64,000 nt of DNA from Elysia chlorotica (taxonomy: Eukaryota > Mollusca > Gastropoda > Plakobranchidae), in assembly GCA_003991915.1 (NCBI GenBank), contig RQTK01000004.1, positions 1,339,658 through 1,403,657 on the forward strand. Reading direction: 5' to 3'. The notes beneath the pieces were generated by a model that ran no database searches, was not told the DNA's origin, and saw nothing but the letters and a program-made list of their open reading frames with translations. Shown piece after piece: positions 53,301-64,000 of this stretch. Every line of letters begins with the position of its first letter. Position 1 is the first letter of the stretch. A program made the position numbers and the translations under genes.

Positions 53301-56300
53301 AAAATCAGACCCCCCCCCCCAAAAAAAAAACAAAAAAACAAAACAAAACAACAACAACAACAAACAAACAAAAAAACAACAAAGGAAAAAAAAAGCCCAA
53401 GATATATTAAATTTTTGTCATAACAGCAAATTACCTAAAAATATAGTTTTATTAATTGCCCCAGTGCCGATGTATTTTGAGACATTCTTTGTATGAGCAT
53501 GGTTTCTTGATTATGCAAATCTGCCTTTTGTATGTGTGTGACGCTATTCTACAATGCCAAAAAAAACATAAAGGAAAAAAGAAAATGCAATTTAATTCCT
53601 AATTGTGAAGTCTAACCTGCCTCAGGGTAACATTCTGAAGTAAAATAATAGCACTGGATTCTAGTTCTAAATTTGATTTTTGTTGGTTCTATTTTTTCTT
53701 TGTTCGTGAAATTTTACTTTATGATAATTGTCATCATTTGTTTTAGATTTCTCATTTTTTTTAAAACAATTGAATCAATTTTGGGAAGCCTTTTTTTGTA
53801 TTTCCGATGTAAATCATACTGTCTGATTTTATTTTAAATGAAAAAAAATTATTTTATGTGCAGTCTTGACTTCATAAAAAACCTACCAAAACATTTTTAT
53901 GAGATTTAAAACAATGCTCTAAGCTTTCGTCCCTTAAGATATCTCACTGTTTTATAGTTCATGATCTTATTAAATCTTCAAAACTTACAAGGAAAACAAA
54001 ACACATTTCAACATAAGGAAGGGCACAACTGATTTGGTACTACTTTGAAAGACTTGAAGGCAAGGATTCAAAATGGTTAAAATCATATTGAAAAGTTGAA
54101 AATCTGCTTATCAGCTCTTAACATTGAAGAAGCATGCCTGTTTCACCATTTAAAACCTTTGATCAACAAAATAATCGTAATGAATTTCAACTGAACTTCA
54201 GTAAGCAATAAAATCTCAAGACATCCACTTCATCAAAAGCTTCATTGAATGGTCAGTTAATTTACCCAAAACTCTACTGAGCTAAAGCAGAAGACACTTA
54301 AGAGTCCATTTCTTTTCGCTCCTAAACCTAATGACTTTAAATACATAGGCAGTACACCCCAATTAATTTTCTCCATCTGGTTCTGCTGATTGATGATATG
54401 ACAGTTAAAATATACAAGTATGAACATTTTGCATGATGTCTCCATGTAATGTTTTCAAAGCAAATTGTCATAGAAAAAAATCAGACCCCCCCCAAAAAAC
54501 AACAAACAAATAAAAAAACAGCAAAGGAAAAAAAAAGCCCAAGATATATTAAATTTTTGCTGATAACAATTGCCCCAGTGCCGATGTATTTTGAGACATT
54601 CTTTGTATGAGCATGGTTTCTTGATTATGCAAATCTGCCTTTTGTATGTGTGTGACTCTATTCAATAATGCCCAAAAAAAACATAAAGGAAAAAAGAAAA
54701 TGCAATTTAATTCCTAATTGTGAAGTCTAAACTGCCTCACGGTAACATTCTGAAGTAAAATAATAGCACTGGATTCTAGTTCTAAATTTGATTTTTGTTG
54801 GTTCTATTTTTTCTTTGCTCGTGAAATTTTAATTTATGATAATTAACATCATTTGTTATAGATTTCTCTTTTTTTTTTTTAAACAATTGAACCAATTTTG
54901 GGAAGCCTCTTTTTGTATTTCCGATGTAAATCATACTGTCTGATTTTATTTTAAATGAAAGAAAAATGTATTTGACATACAGATGCTCCACTTTTGTATA
55001 GAAGTTGTGTATAATTTCATGTCATTTGTCGCAAAGGAAATTATTTTATGTGCAGTCTTGACTTCATAAAAAAGCTACCAAAACATTTTTATGAGATTTA
55101 AAACAATACTATAAGCTTTCGTCCCTTAAGATATCTCACTGTTTTATAGTTCATGATCTTATTAAATCTTCAAAACTTACAAGGAAAACAAAACACATTT
55201 CAACATTAAATATGTACTTTTAATCTAATTGTTTGAGAAAAACCAAAAATTCTTGGGAGAAATACATAAAGGTTAAATGTATTGCAATGCAAAGCACAAA
55301 TTCGTCTAAAGCAGACTTCTAAAATGTTTACAGAAAATCTTTGGGGATCACCCTCCGCCAAGTGTATCTGTATCTGTATCTTTCGGATCTACAAATGTAA
55401 GTAGGGCTATGAGCTTAGCCATGCCAAAGCTGTTGCCATGATTGAGCGCATGGTAAACAAGACGCACTTCAGAAATTTTTCTGGAGCACTTAATTGGTCA
55501 AAGTTTTCTGAGCTTGAAATCAGGACCGGCTCTATAAGCACTGCAGTAAAAGACACATTTCTATAGCTATACACTCTATACGATTAGGCACCCATACTTT
55601 GAGATTTTCAGGATTGATGAAGGACACTCGTTGCACCCTTCATTGCATCTATAATCACAGGATACATTGGATTGCTGTTCACAATAATTTTCATTGGAAT
55701 GGACAAAGTCATATTATTTAAAAATAAAAACGCCATGCATTGAGTAGGAAAAATGCAATGATTTGATAAAAGAAAAGTGTAGGTGCTTTTGAATGAGGCA
55801 TGTCTTATATTTTAAAATTCCAAAATGGCGACTGAAAAAAATTGTATTCACTGAAGGCATGAACCATTTATTATTTATTACTTTTATCACAATTCACAAG
55901 CTCAAAGCTGCAATAAATGTGTGTGAAATTCCACTAAGCATGCGTTTGTGAATGAAGACAGGTCACAACATTCTTAACAAGAGAACACTAGAAAGAAAGC
56001 AAATTCTGAAGGATCTTTAAGTTAGTCAAAAATGTTTTGAAGTGAAGTCATCAGTTCATATTATTTAGATATTTAAATAACTGTAAAATATCTCTCAATA
56101 AGTTTGACATTATTTGAATGTCGGTGGATACATATTTAAATACCTTAAAAAAAATTTTTTTTTAAAGCATTTTCCCCACTCTTACTCATTATTTATGACA
56201 GTGTCTTGAGCCTCAAAACATATTCCATGCTGCATACAACATCTATACTCTCAATCTACCCACCCACAGTATCACTATATATAAATATATGATCCATATA

Positions 56301-58900
56301 TGCTCCCAAGAGTAAATACTTTGCCAAATGAAATAATGAAAAAAGTCCATAACCGTATGCTCCTCTGCTATTCTACTTCATCTTAAAGCTTTCTATATGC
56401 TTGTCAATATTATGTAGAGCAATCCTTCACTGTTTTATTGCCAAACTTGTTTAAGTATCCAATTGTTTTGCTTCCTGTGTGTAGCGGCACTTTTTTTTTC
56501 GAAAGTACCTTGATTTTTGTTTTTTGTTGTTGTGTAAAAATCATGTAGACTGGGACCAGCAATGCAAAGAATGGTTTAAAAAAATATGCTTTAATGTAAA
56601 TTTACCTTTTCTCTCTCAGTAAATAGCATCTTGTACTCTTCAGGACTTTTTTTTTTATCCAGCAATACAAAGAATGGTTTAAAATAAATTATGCTTTAAT
56701 GTAAATTTACCTTTTCTCTCTCAGTAAATAACAGATTGTGCTCTTCCAGGTGGTTTTTTTTTGTACAGTTCTTCATACATGCCAAAATATTGCATATATG
56801 AAAAATAATCAAGTGAAATCTCTTAATCTTATTGTTTAAAAACAGCAAAGCAAAACATCAAAGTTATTCATGTCTATGCTTTAGTTTTAATCTCTTTTAT
56901 TTGATGTGTGTGCATCTTAGGGCAACTGTGTGTGTGTAATGATGAGTTTGCTGCGTCAGATGTCAGACCACCACTACAGAGGGTACATCCAGAGTTTTGC
57001 CACAACTTTTGATCTCATGGACTTCCTCTTGGAAATTCTCTGTGTGTTCTACGATCTTGTTCATCGGAAAGTCTACCCAACTGACTGGCTGGAGATGATA
57101 ATGGTTCAGAACTGGTAAATTTGGGAATTAATAATTTTTTTTTTTTAATCATTGATAAACGCTGAAAGCCTTCCATTATTTATTAGGGTAAAATAATATG
57201 AATATAGGCTTACTGAGAGTTAGAGATTCAATTGTGTGTGTGGAGAAGTTTTTTGCTCCAAATTTGTTTCGCTTTAAACTTTTTTTTTTAAAAAAAGCAC
57301 TTTATAATTAACTCTTTATTATAATTTATTTGCTACTTTACTTTCTCTGCCTAGAAAGAGTAGTAACCGTTATCTGTAGAAGATAATTATAATACGTATT
57401 AATACTTACAAAGTTAATGATATTAGATAGTAACGATGAAGAGTTGGGAAATGCTTAAAAGCTATTAATTCTTTTGATTTAAATTTAGGTTTAGATGTAA
57501 GACTTGCTTTATGCACATTTTTTTTTAATAGATCTGAAAGCTCAAAAAGGTGGATATTATATGTTTTGCATGTGCTATAATTTGACATGTCTTTATAAAT
57601 CAGGCATCATCTACAGTGACAAAAAAAGTCAGAATATGGACAAAAACAACAAAGTAATTAAATTGAATACAGCTGTTTTATTTTTTACCAAAATATCAGA
57701 GCTTGATGATTAAAAAAAATTCTACAAAACAGCCTTTCAAAAAAAAAAAAATTAAACAACCATACAAAACTTTTGAAATGTTGTTTATATTAAAATACAA
57801 AACTAATACAGAAATCTTTGTTTTTATTTTACAGTGTCATCCTGAGGGCTCTGAGATTTTTTGCAGCTACCATTCATCAATATTTTTCCTCTCCATTTGA
57901 ACAACAGGTAGTTTGAACATAGTTGAACATTTTGAACAGTTTTCTTTTATTTCCTTCCTATGTTGACATATCAAGTTCATAAAAATTACCTATCATTGAA
58001 CTATTACTTAGTGAACAGGTAGAAAGATATACCTGTCCCATGAATTTTGATTGTGTTCTCTATGAAGACTACTTGGAAATGTAAAGTATACATGAACATG
58101 TTTTTTTTTCAGCTGTGGAAAAATTTCTTTCACTGTGCAATCTCGTTCCTGACACAAGACAGTCTGCAACTGGACAGCTTCTCGATATCAAAGAGAAATA
58201 AAATCATTTCAAGGTAGGCAGTTAAAATCTGGAAATGTTTATGCCTCTTCAATTTCACTTTGAGCTAGTTTTAGACCGAAAAATAGGTCTATCATTCACA
58301 CATACATATATATAATAATGAAAATTTAATACCTGTCACTTATAAATATATATGCGTATGTAAAACATAGCAGTAGTAGCTTTTTTTTTTTAAAGGAAAA
58401 TTGATCTGTAAAAGATTTCTTCCACTAGTTACCTCATCTGATTCTTTCTCTACTCATTCCAGGTATAAGGACATGAGGAGAGAAACTGGGTTTGAGATTC
58501 GTTCTATGTGGTTCAAACTTGGTAAGAACTTTTTTCCTCTTCATCTTTTGTTTCATACTGAAAAGATCAATATAATTTCCATTTCTCAACGTAGTATTTA
58601 TCAGTTTTTCAGCAGTTGCATTAATTATTTCAATCAATCTTTTCATGTGTAATAACCACAACTGTTTAGCAAACAGTAAGAAAATTATAGAGTTTTTTGG
58701 CAGTTTATTTGACATTTGCCATGGGTCTGCTAAATCAAAACCTTGAGGAGTGTATACATAAAGAGTGGCAAAAACAGAGACAGGATCCAATATAAATAAA
58801 AGTTATGATAGCAACAATGGTTTTGTACCATACTTTTAAAATTTGTATGATATTAGTCTTGCTATTTGTTTCTATTCATCCAACAGTTTCTTTGGACTTC

Positions 58901-58955
<55 letters not shown>

Positions 58956-61900
58956 AGTATTAAATTCATGAAAGTGTTTTACCTATCTCAGGGATTAATG
59001 TCATCTCCAGGATGGGGCCTACCAGCTCAGGAATAAAGCTGATTTTGTTTGGACCTTGAGAGAAATAAGCAATACAATTGCACAGTGAACTACAGATAAT
59101 TAACGAATCAATATTGAGTTGCAAGATTGATATTTTGGTTCCATATCATAGAATATGCTGATGTTTTTTTAGTGCTTAAGTGATGTGGGCACCAATATTT
59201 GGCATAATTTATTTAAAGCATCTTGAATGTATGCAGAAGTCCAAAGAAACTGTTGGATGTAATAATAATAAAATTAAAAAAAGAACAAATAAGTATAACC
59301 TTTTTATCATTCAATCATCTGAGAATATGAATAATTAGCATTAAGATAAAGAAAATAAGAAAGAGTTCTATTTATAGGCATTTATTGGTGTACTGGTATA
59401 AATGAAAAACAGGTGCTTTGTTTTGTTTGAATTGTGATCTACAGATTGTAGGCTTAAATGATTAAAATTCTTTTTTTACAGAGCTGAGAAAGGCTACCAT
59501 CCCGATATTTTTTGACATGATGCACCATGAGTTTTCACAGCCCATACCAAATTCAAACCACATCCAAGGGAATTTTCATGAGGTAAGCCTACTATATTTT
59601 TCCAAATCTGATAGCCTTTCTTAAAAAGTCAGGCAACAACATCAAATGGCAAGACAGTTATCAATGGATATAAGTAATAATACATTCTGCAAATATTTAT
59701 AATGGTATAATTATAGTTTTATCCAGTTAATAAAAACAAAAAAAAGTGTATATTTCCTTTTTTGATAATGTTGCTAGTTTTCTAACTGGTTGATTTACTT
59801 CAAGTACATAAAAAACTGAACTATTTTAACTGACAAAGTGCACACCTTTTTTTCCCCATTTTGTCAAAAGGTATGTTTTTGGGAGAATTATGCCCCCACC
59901 ATCTCTTTCCCCCAATACACATGTCTATCTTTTTGTTTGAATTGATATTTGATCAACAAAAAAATAATTAAAAGATGTGTCTGCAAATATGTAAAATTAT
60001 AAACCAAACTAATCTGGATGTGATAGAATGTTTCGTAAAATAAATATTTTCTCATTCGAAATTTGTATAAGATGTTACTCTATCCTAATGAAAACTTCAA
60101 TTTTCTGCATTTTTTACTCTATGATCAGTTTGAGAATGAAATGATCACCAAACTGGACATGCTTGTGGAGGGAGGCAGAGGAGACGAACAGTACATGGAG
60201 CTCTTCACAGACATGTAACTTTCTTTTTAAATGCAATTTGTGTTCTTTTTTATATATAAAAAAGACTTTGTTGTGGCTAAACTTCATGCATATTGCTGAT
60301 CAGGAAAATTATATACTGATTTGTATTTAATTTTTCTTAGTTGATTAATCTTTTGCCAAAAAACTTCCTGTGAATGAACATGTGAGCTCACTGTAGTTGT
60401 TATTTCTTTGTCTGAAATGGGAAGGACAATTTATGAAAAAAAAGTGGTAGATTCTTTGTACCCTCTTGATTTCCAACAGACATTCAACTGTTGAGGTATG
60501 ATGATTTACTTAAAAACTTTTATGAAAGAGGTTTGTGAACCTGATGCATTACTTTGACATTTGCATGTTGTGTTGATCTAACCTGTAATAATTTTGCGAT
60601 AATTTTTCTTTGTTTGTATGTGTCTAAATGCACTTGTATAGAGGATGTACAAAGAAATCTTGTCAACCATATGGAAGATGTACAAAGAAATCTTGTCAAC
60701 CATAATAAAAAGGAGTAATCTTCATTGCATTTTATATCATCTCATTGAAAAGTCACTATGTTAAAATTGTGTAATTGTAGTTTTGATATCCACATATGGG
60801 GATTTTTTTTAATGTATCACATACTTTTAAACAAACAAAAACAGTTTAAAAAAAGCAACCAATCATTTTACTTGTATCATCAAAACTACTTGATGGTGTA
60901 TGAAATTAATGTACCCATATGTCCATGTTGTAACATATTGTAACATCTTTGCCTTACACTTATTGCTGAGCAGCATGGAACATCTGTGCAAGGGCAACCC
61001 TGAGATGTGTGACCAAGGCCTCAAGTTTGTGGACATGATTTACAAGTTGCTGGAGAGACTTCTTGTCTACAGGACTATCATGATGGACGAAGTGCGCGAG
61101 CATCGCATGAGCTGCATTGTCAATCTGCTGGTGAGTCCTCAGAGTCTGTGTTAGTGAAAACTAAAGTGATAATCTTGAAAATGTATGGGTTTACATGATG
61201 ATATTTCAATTGAAGGCACTGCTGAAATTCAACATCTTCAGTCAAAAGAATAGGTGGCATATCAAGTTAAGACTTTTTGAGCAAAGTCTTCATAAGATAA
61301 AAATTAAATCTAGTTTTAGATATAAATATGAACAAACAGGTATTTTCAGAATTATATTTTTTACTTTTACACTTTTACTAACCCTACAAGTAAAATTTTT
61401 ATTAATTCCTTTTTATGTAAACTTCTCTTCTTTTCTCTACCAGGACTTTTACCATGAGATCAACCGCCAGGAGATGTACATTCGCTACCTGAACAAGCTG
61501 TACGACCTACATCTTGGCTGTGATAACTTCACCGAGGCTGCGCACACTATGATCCTCTATGCCAAGCTGCTTCAGGTAAAGTGTACCTTTAGGAGTGAAT
61601 GTCGAATTCAAACCCCCTAATTTTTTGTAATGGAGAAACAGTGACTCTAAAATTATTCAATATTACTTCCAGGTACAGAATTGTGGAGAAGGATATAGTA
61701 AGACATATAGAAAGAGCATTTGCTGATATTTTTGCAATAGCATGTACACAACAAAATGATCCTTGGTGTTTTTAGTAGAAAAGACAAATATCTGTCAATT
61801 TTCTGGGAGGCTTAAAAGATTCCTGGTGTGTATGATAAAAATGTCATTTTTGGTATATGAGATGCACACACTATCTCTGCAGCCATTTGAAGGGTCTTTA

Positions 61901-64000
61901 AAGAAGGTGGCTAGTAATATAAAGTGAGCAATTTCAAGCGAGGGAATTTCAATTTCTTTCATTCTACATACTTTTTTTTTTACTGAGATATACTTTTTTT
62001 TTCTTCACTTATGTGACAACTTCAACATGCAGAATGTTTTCATACATAAAAATATACACAACTGTTTAAGAATGTTTCATTTTTATTTCTGTTTTTTCTT
62101 CTTCTGGTCACTCACAATGTAAGATATTTCTGCTAATCAAAGCATCCATTTCTATTTCTACTTTCAGTGGTCTGATGAACCTCTGGCACCCATGTTGAGG
62201 AACGACAAACACCGAGATGCCATGACACACAGGCAGTTGAAGGAGAAGCTTTATTATGACATCATATCAAACTTTAACAAGGGAAAGGTTTGTGGTTCTT
62301 TTTACTGTTTTGCACTCTTAAAAAAATTGGGAGTTCTTCCTATCTAACCATTGTAAACAAGCTGTCTGTATTTATGATATAAAGCATAAGTAATTCTAAG
62401 ATAACTCAAACAAAATAGGGCTGATTTTATTTTGTTTTCTTTAGCATCAGAAAAGTGACCAATTTTCTCTCATGAAGCAGCATAATGAAAGAGATCAACC
62501 ATTGCAAATGGAAATGGCAAACTCGTTACCATCAAGACCATCTATTTAACTTCAAATCAAACAATAAGATGCGTTTTTAAATATATTTTTATAGCAAAAC
62601 GGCAAAATATATTACATTTTTTTCTAAATAGAAGATTTAAGAAATTTAATCTTTCAAATTACTCATAGCAAAATTATGCTTATTTCCTGTCTTATTTATT
62701 TGCTAGACATGTTATAAAGATGTGAAAGAGAAATTCACCTTAGCAAAACATAAAGCCTTATTTTTTATTCTTTTACCAGACTCTATCTTTTAAACGCTTT
62801 TATTTTATTGGAACATATTGCAGAGGAAATATATAATGAAAGTGATCTAAGACTGAGTCATTGTCACTGTTATAAATCCGATGGTGTTGTTAAACTGACT
62901 TTTTCTGTACTTGAATATCATACACATCATATCTTTATATTGTTGAAAGAATCAACTGATCAAACAATCTCTTCTGTATTTTTTTTCTTCCAACAGATGT
63001 GGGAGAAAGGCATTGAGATCTGTGAGGAGCTCTGTCTACTTTACAAAGATGAGCTTTTCGACTATACCAGTCTTAGTGAGATCCTGGTAGGTGATCTATG
63101 TCTCTTTTGTGCCGTGTCTTTATTTTGTGTGTAATATATTATTTCATGGCCCCATTTCCTTAGCTGGTTATGTATGGAAAGTTCAAATGTGATGTGATAT
63201 AACCAAGAACAACATAGAGGTGTTAAAATAACTTGATTTAGATCAGATAGAGAATTTTGACTTGGGCTATGTTATTGTCAAAAAAGCTGTCTGTATCTTC
63301 AACTGCGTCGTTTGCTCTTTCATTATGTTGCCTCGGAATAATTAAGTCCCAAATCCAAAATCTCAGATCGAGACATGAAGTTGAAAATTCAGTTATCGAA
63401 CTAAGCTCAGAAACACAAAAAGTCAGTAAGTTTCATGGTGAAGATATAGTGAGTAATGAAGCAAGAGCTCTGCTGTTTTATGTTTTAAGAGTTGTAAATT
63501 GCAACTGTCTTTGTCCTGTTTTCTTTTCTAGAAACGCCAAGCTGGTCTCTATGACTGTATTATGAAGCAGATGAGAGCTGAGCCAGAGTATTTCAGAGTT
63601 GGGTATTTTGGTGGAGGATTCCCATCTTTTCTGCAGGTTAGTAGATATTGTGACATTCTTGAAGCAAATAATACATAAAAAAAAAAAATACTTGTACAGT
63701 AAACAGATTATTTTTTGAATTTTGATTTGAGTATAACTCATTTGATTTTTAATAGTTAACATTGAAAGTCCCAAGTATATCTCGATGATTTATATTTCAA
63801 AATCCTGTTATTCCTTTAATTTATTCATTATTGATCATATGGATTCTTTCGCATAATAAAAAAGAAATCAGTGTATATGTTGAATATATCTGCCCAGCCT
63901 TTGTGTTAATTGGAACATAGTAGTCAAAACCTGTATAAAAAAACATAAACATTTTTAATATACAATCATTGTTATTTTTTCCCCTCTTTCCAGAACAAGG
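33585..64000 (+). CDS. DOCK-A family Rac guanine-nucleotide exchange factor (DOCK1/2/5-like), 3' end outside window
   Basis: Orthologues (human DOCK1/DOCK2/DOCK5, fly Myoblast city, worm CED-5) bind ELMO and activate Rac in cell migration, engulfment and myoblast fusion. Forty plus-strand exons chain without a phase error from ATG at 33585 to the window end, about 1332 residues; one more exon is inverted (58983-59054). Order: SH3 (residues ~13-73), helical N-terminal region, DHR-1 starting ~411 ([18 protein letters not shown]), ARM-like helical region and the first part of DHR-2 (~1190 on). The catalytic end of DHR-2 lies beyond 64000. DOCK-A rather than DOCK-B is favoured by AIYNFNQ and [10 protein letters not shown] in the SH3, [33 protein letters not shown] and [15 protein letters not shown]. 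The start is supported by [14 protein letters not shown] joining AIYNF, the same layout as DOCK1. Which of the vertebrate paralogues is closest cannot be said. Confidence 0.93.
33655..33765. repeat. TCTAGATC palindromic repeat cluster in DOCK intron 1
   Basis: At least eight overlapping AGATCT/TCTAGA hexamers occur in about 100 bp, immediately downstream of DOCK exon 1. Similar shorter clusters lie at 1330-1372 and 30436-30452. Confidence 0.8.
35590..39390 (+). CDS. DOCK exons 4-13: N-terminal helical region
   Basis: Exons 35590-35686, 36001-36090, 36475-36618, 36869-36904, 37139-37287, 37646-37727, 38011-38074, 38450-38521, 38996-39071 and 39273-39390. Conserved stretches are [65 protein letters not shown] and [14 protein letters not shown], each in the order seen in DOCK1. 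Splice sites are canonical throughout. Confidence 0.9.
40017..44604 (+). CDS. DOCK exons 14-18: DHR-1 (C2-like, phosphoinositide-binding) domain
   Basis: Exons 40017-40104, 42863-42990, 43411-43509, 44034-44109 and 44501-44604. They encode [61 protein letters not shown] and [12 protein letters not shown]. In the family this domain binds PtdIns(3,4,5)P3 and recruits the exchange factor to membranes. Intron 14 (40105-42862) is 2.8 kb and otherwise AT-rich; a possible 9-bp micro-exon in it is discussed under findings. Confidence 0.9.
45357..49943 (+). CDS. DOCK exons 19-28: helical ARM-like region, first half
   Basis: Exons 45357-45534, 45929-46035, 46564-46653, 46948-47048, 47290-47430, 47716-47824, 48231-48301, 48771-48877, 49408-49532 and 49848-49943. 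Landmarks are [81 protein letters not shown] and ECISILGH-like helices. All phases agree with neighbours. An intronic TA repeat is at 46735-46758. Confidence 0.9.
47840..47890 (+). repeat. tRNA-head SINE fragment in DOCK intron 24
   Basis: TGTAGGAGGCAAAGTGGTAG followed by AGCGTTTTTATG resembles the A-box half of the SINE-like heads at 8522 and 16228. There is no B box, so only a fragment is present. Confidence 0.35.
52841..55206. repeat. 1.17-kb tandem duplication in DOCK intron 28
   Basis: Unit A is 52841-54015 and unit B 54016-55206. Both begin AGGAAGGGCACAACTGATTT and end ACACATTTCAACAT. Identity appears high, with scattered substitutions. Unit B carries about 75 extra bases around 54960-55035 (including ATACAGATGCTCCAC-like sequence) that unit A lacks. 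Confidence 0.93.
56565..56760. repeat. Short ~100-bp direct tandem duplication
   Basis: ACAAAGAATGGTTTAAAA..., GCTTTAATGTAAATTTACC and TTTTCTCTCTCAGTAAATA occur twice in order, about 105 bp apart, with a few differences. It is intronic. Confidence 0.88.
56921..58521 (+). CDS. DOCK exons 29-32: helical region, second half
   Basis: Exons 56921-57114, 57835-57907, 58113-58213 and 58463-58521. Landmarks are [51 protein letters not shown] and [19 protein letters not shown]. Exon 32 ends in phase 1 (G|). In DOCK1 the next residues are GQHKIKFIPEMVGP. That continuation is found only on the minus strand at 58983-59054. Confidence 0.9.
58905..58955. repeat. TTA microsatellite
   Basis: A pure (TTA)n array inside the inverted segment, adjacent to arm 1. 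Confidence 0.95.
58983..59054 (-). CDS. DOCK exon 33, inverted relative to the gene
   Basis: Read on the minus strand, the exon has acceptor TTTCTCTCAAG, then 72 bp giving [19 protein letters not shown] plus IPEI, then donor GTAAAA. The order and residues match the DOCK1 stretch [21 protein letters not shown], which should lie between exons 32 and 34. Incoming phase 1 (G|GT) and outgoing phase 1 (G|AG, giving the Glu of ELRKA) fit both neighbours. No plus-strand copy exists between 58521 and 59482. In this orientation it cannot be spliced into the DOCK mRNA. Confidence 0.95.
59482..64000 (+). CDS. DOCK exons 34-41: end of helical region and start of DHR-2
   Basis: Exons 59482-59582, 60129-60214, 60974-61130, 61444-61575, 62168-62287, 62997-63086, 63532-63636 and 63994 to beyond 64000. 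Landmarks are [84 protein letters not shown] and [18 protein letters not shown]. The DHR-2 lobe A begins in exon 37. The nucleotide-exchange centre and C-terminal tail are outside the window. Intron 35 contains a small duplicated piece (GAAGATGTACAAAGAAATCT-like, 60645-60705). Confidence 0.9.

Larger units (their letters stand above)
49944..56920 (+). other. DOCK intron 28 (7 kb), no exon seen
   Basis: This is the largest intron in the window. It contains a 1.17-kb tandem duplication (52841-55206), a short CT-rich tract near 52440, a C/A-rich simple repeat in each duplication unit, and a ~100-bp direct duplication (about 56565-56760). No conserved DOCK exon is expected here, since exons 28 and 29 join directly with matching phase (KQE|GNC). 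Confidence 0.75.
58877..59259. mobile_element. Inverted segment with 25-bp inverted-repeat arms enclosing a DOCK exon
   Basis: Arm 1 (58877-58901) begins CATCCAACAGTTTCTTTGG. Arm 2 (59235-59259) is its exact reverse complement over 25 bases, beginning AGAAGTCCAAAGAAACTG. Similarity stops outside the arms. The enclosed 333 bp hold a TTA microsatellite next to arm 1 and the reverse-oriented DOCK exon. The arms are perfect, which fits inversion by recombination between them. No transposase or recombinase gene is present, so 'mobile_element' is used only for lack of a better type. Confidence 0.85.

Noticed and set aside
61195-61620. 141-codon open frame extending left of DOCK exon 37
   Set aside because: Only 61444-61575 is conserved. 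The part before the CTCTACCAG acceptor is intron that happens to be open.

Overview
This window is animal nuclear DNA. It has intron-rich genes with GT/AG introns, AT-rich introns, many long microsatellites, tRNA-derived SINE-like repeats and two runs of N. The protein similarities and the abundant CTAGATCT-type palindromic repeats suggest a lophotrochozoan, most likely a gastropod mollusc. The species was not identified. All identifications come from recalled family motifs and splice-phase bookkeeping; no database search was run.

Four protein-coding genes can be reconstructed. (1) 2086-6140 (+): a complete 7-exon gene for mitochondrial ribosomal protein uS11m (MRPS11), 199 residues, with a 23-bp micro-exon. 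(2) 12436-20310 (+): a secreted modular serine protease of about 824 residues. It has a signal anchor or peptide, one peritrophin-A chitin-binding domain, a long disordered Ser/Thr/Arg-rich linker and a C-terminal chymotrypsin-fold protease. (3) 23297-29580 (-): METTL25B/RRNAD1-like putative SAM-dependent methyltransferase, 10 exons recognised, first coding exon not found. Its SAM-motif exon is present twice in tandem. (4) 33585-64000 and beyond (+): an ELMO-binding Rac exchange factor of the DOCK-A type (DOCK1/2/5, CED-5, Myoblast city). Forty exons were traced from the start codon through SH3, DHR-1 and the helical repeat region into the beginning of DHR-2, where the window ends.

The most striking observation is in the DOCK gene. 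The 72-bp exon that should lie between 58521 and 59482 is present, with intact splice sites and matching phases, but on the opposite strand. It sits in a 333-bp segment bounded by perfect 25-bp inverted repeats (58877-58901 and 59235-59259). As assembled it cannot be spliced in. Because its length is divisible by three, losing it removes 24 conserved residues without a frameshift. This is either a real local inversion (possibly polymorphic) or an assembly error.

Other points of interest are the tandem SAM-motif exon in METTL25B (161 bp each, so including both would break the frame), an optional in-frame extension of the exon before it, an unusual zymogen activation site and S1 pocket in the chitin-binding protease, a 1.17-kb tandem duplication inside a DOCK intron, a 0.6-kb duplication carrying a TTC microsatellite, and a dispersed SINE-like family with B-box matches. 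METTL25B and DOCK are arranged head to head about 4 kb apart, and this spacer contains a gap of 393 N.
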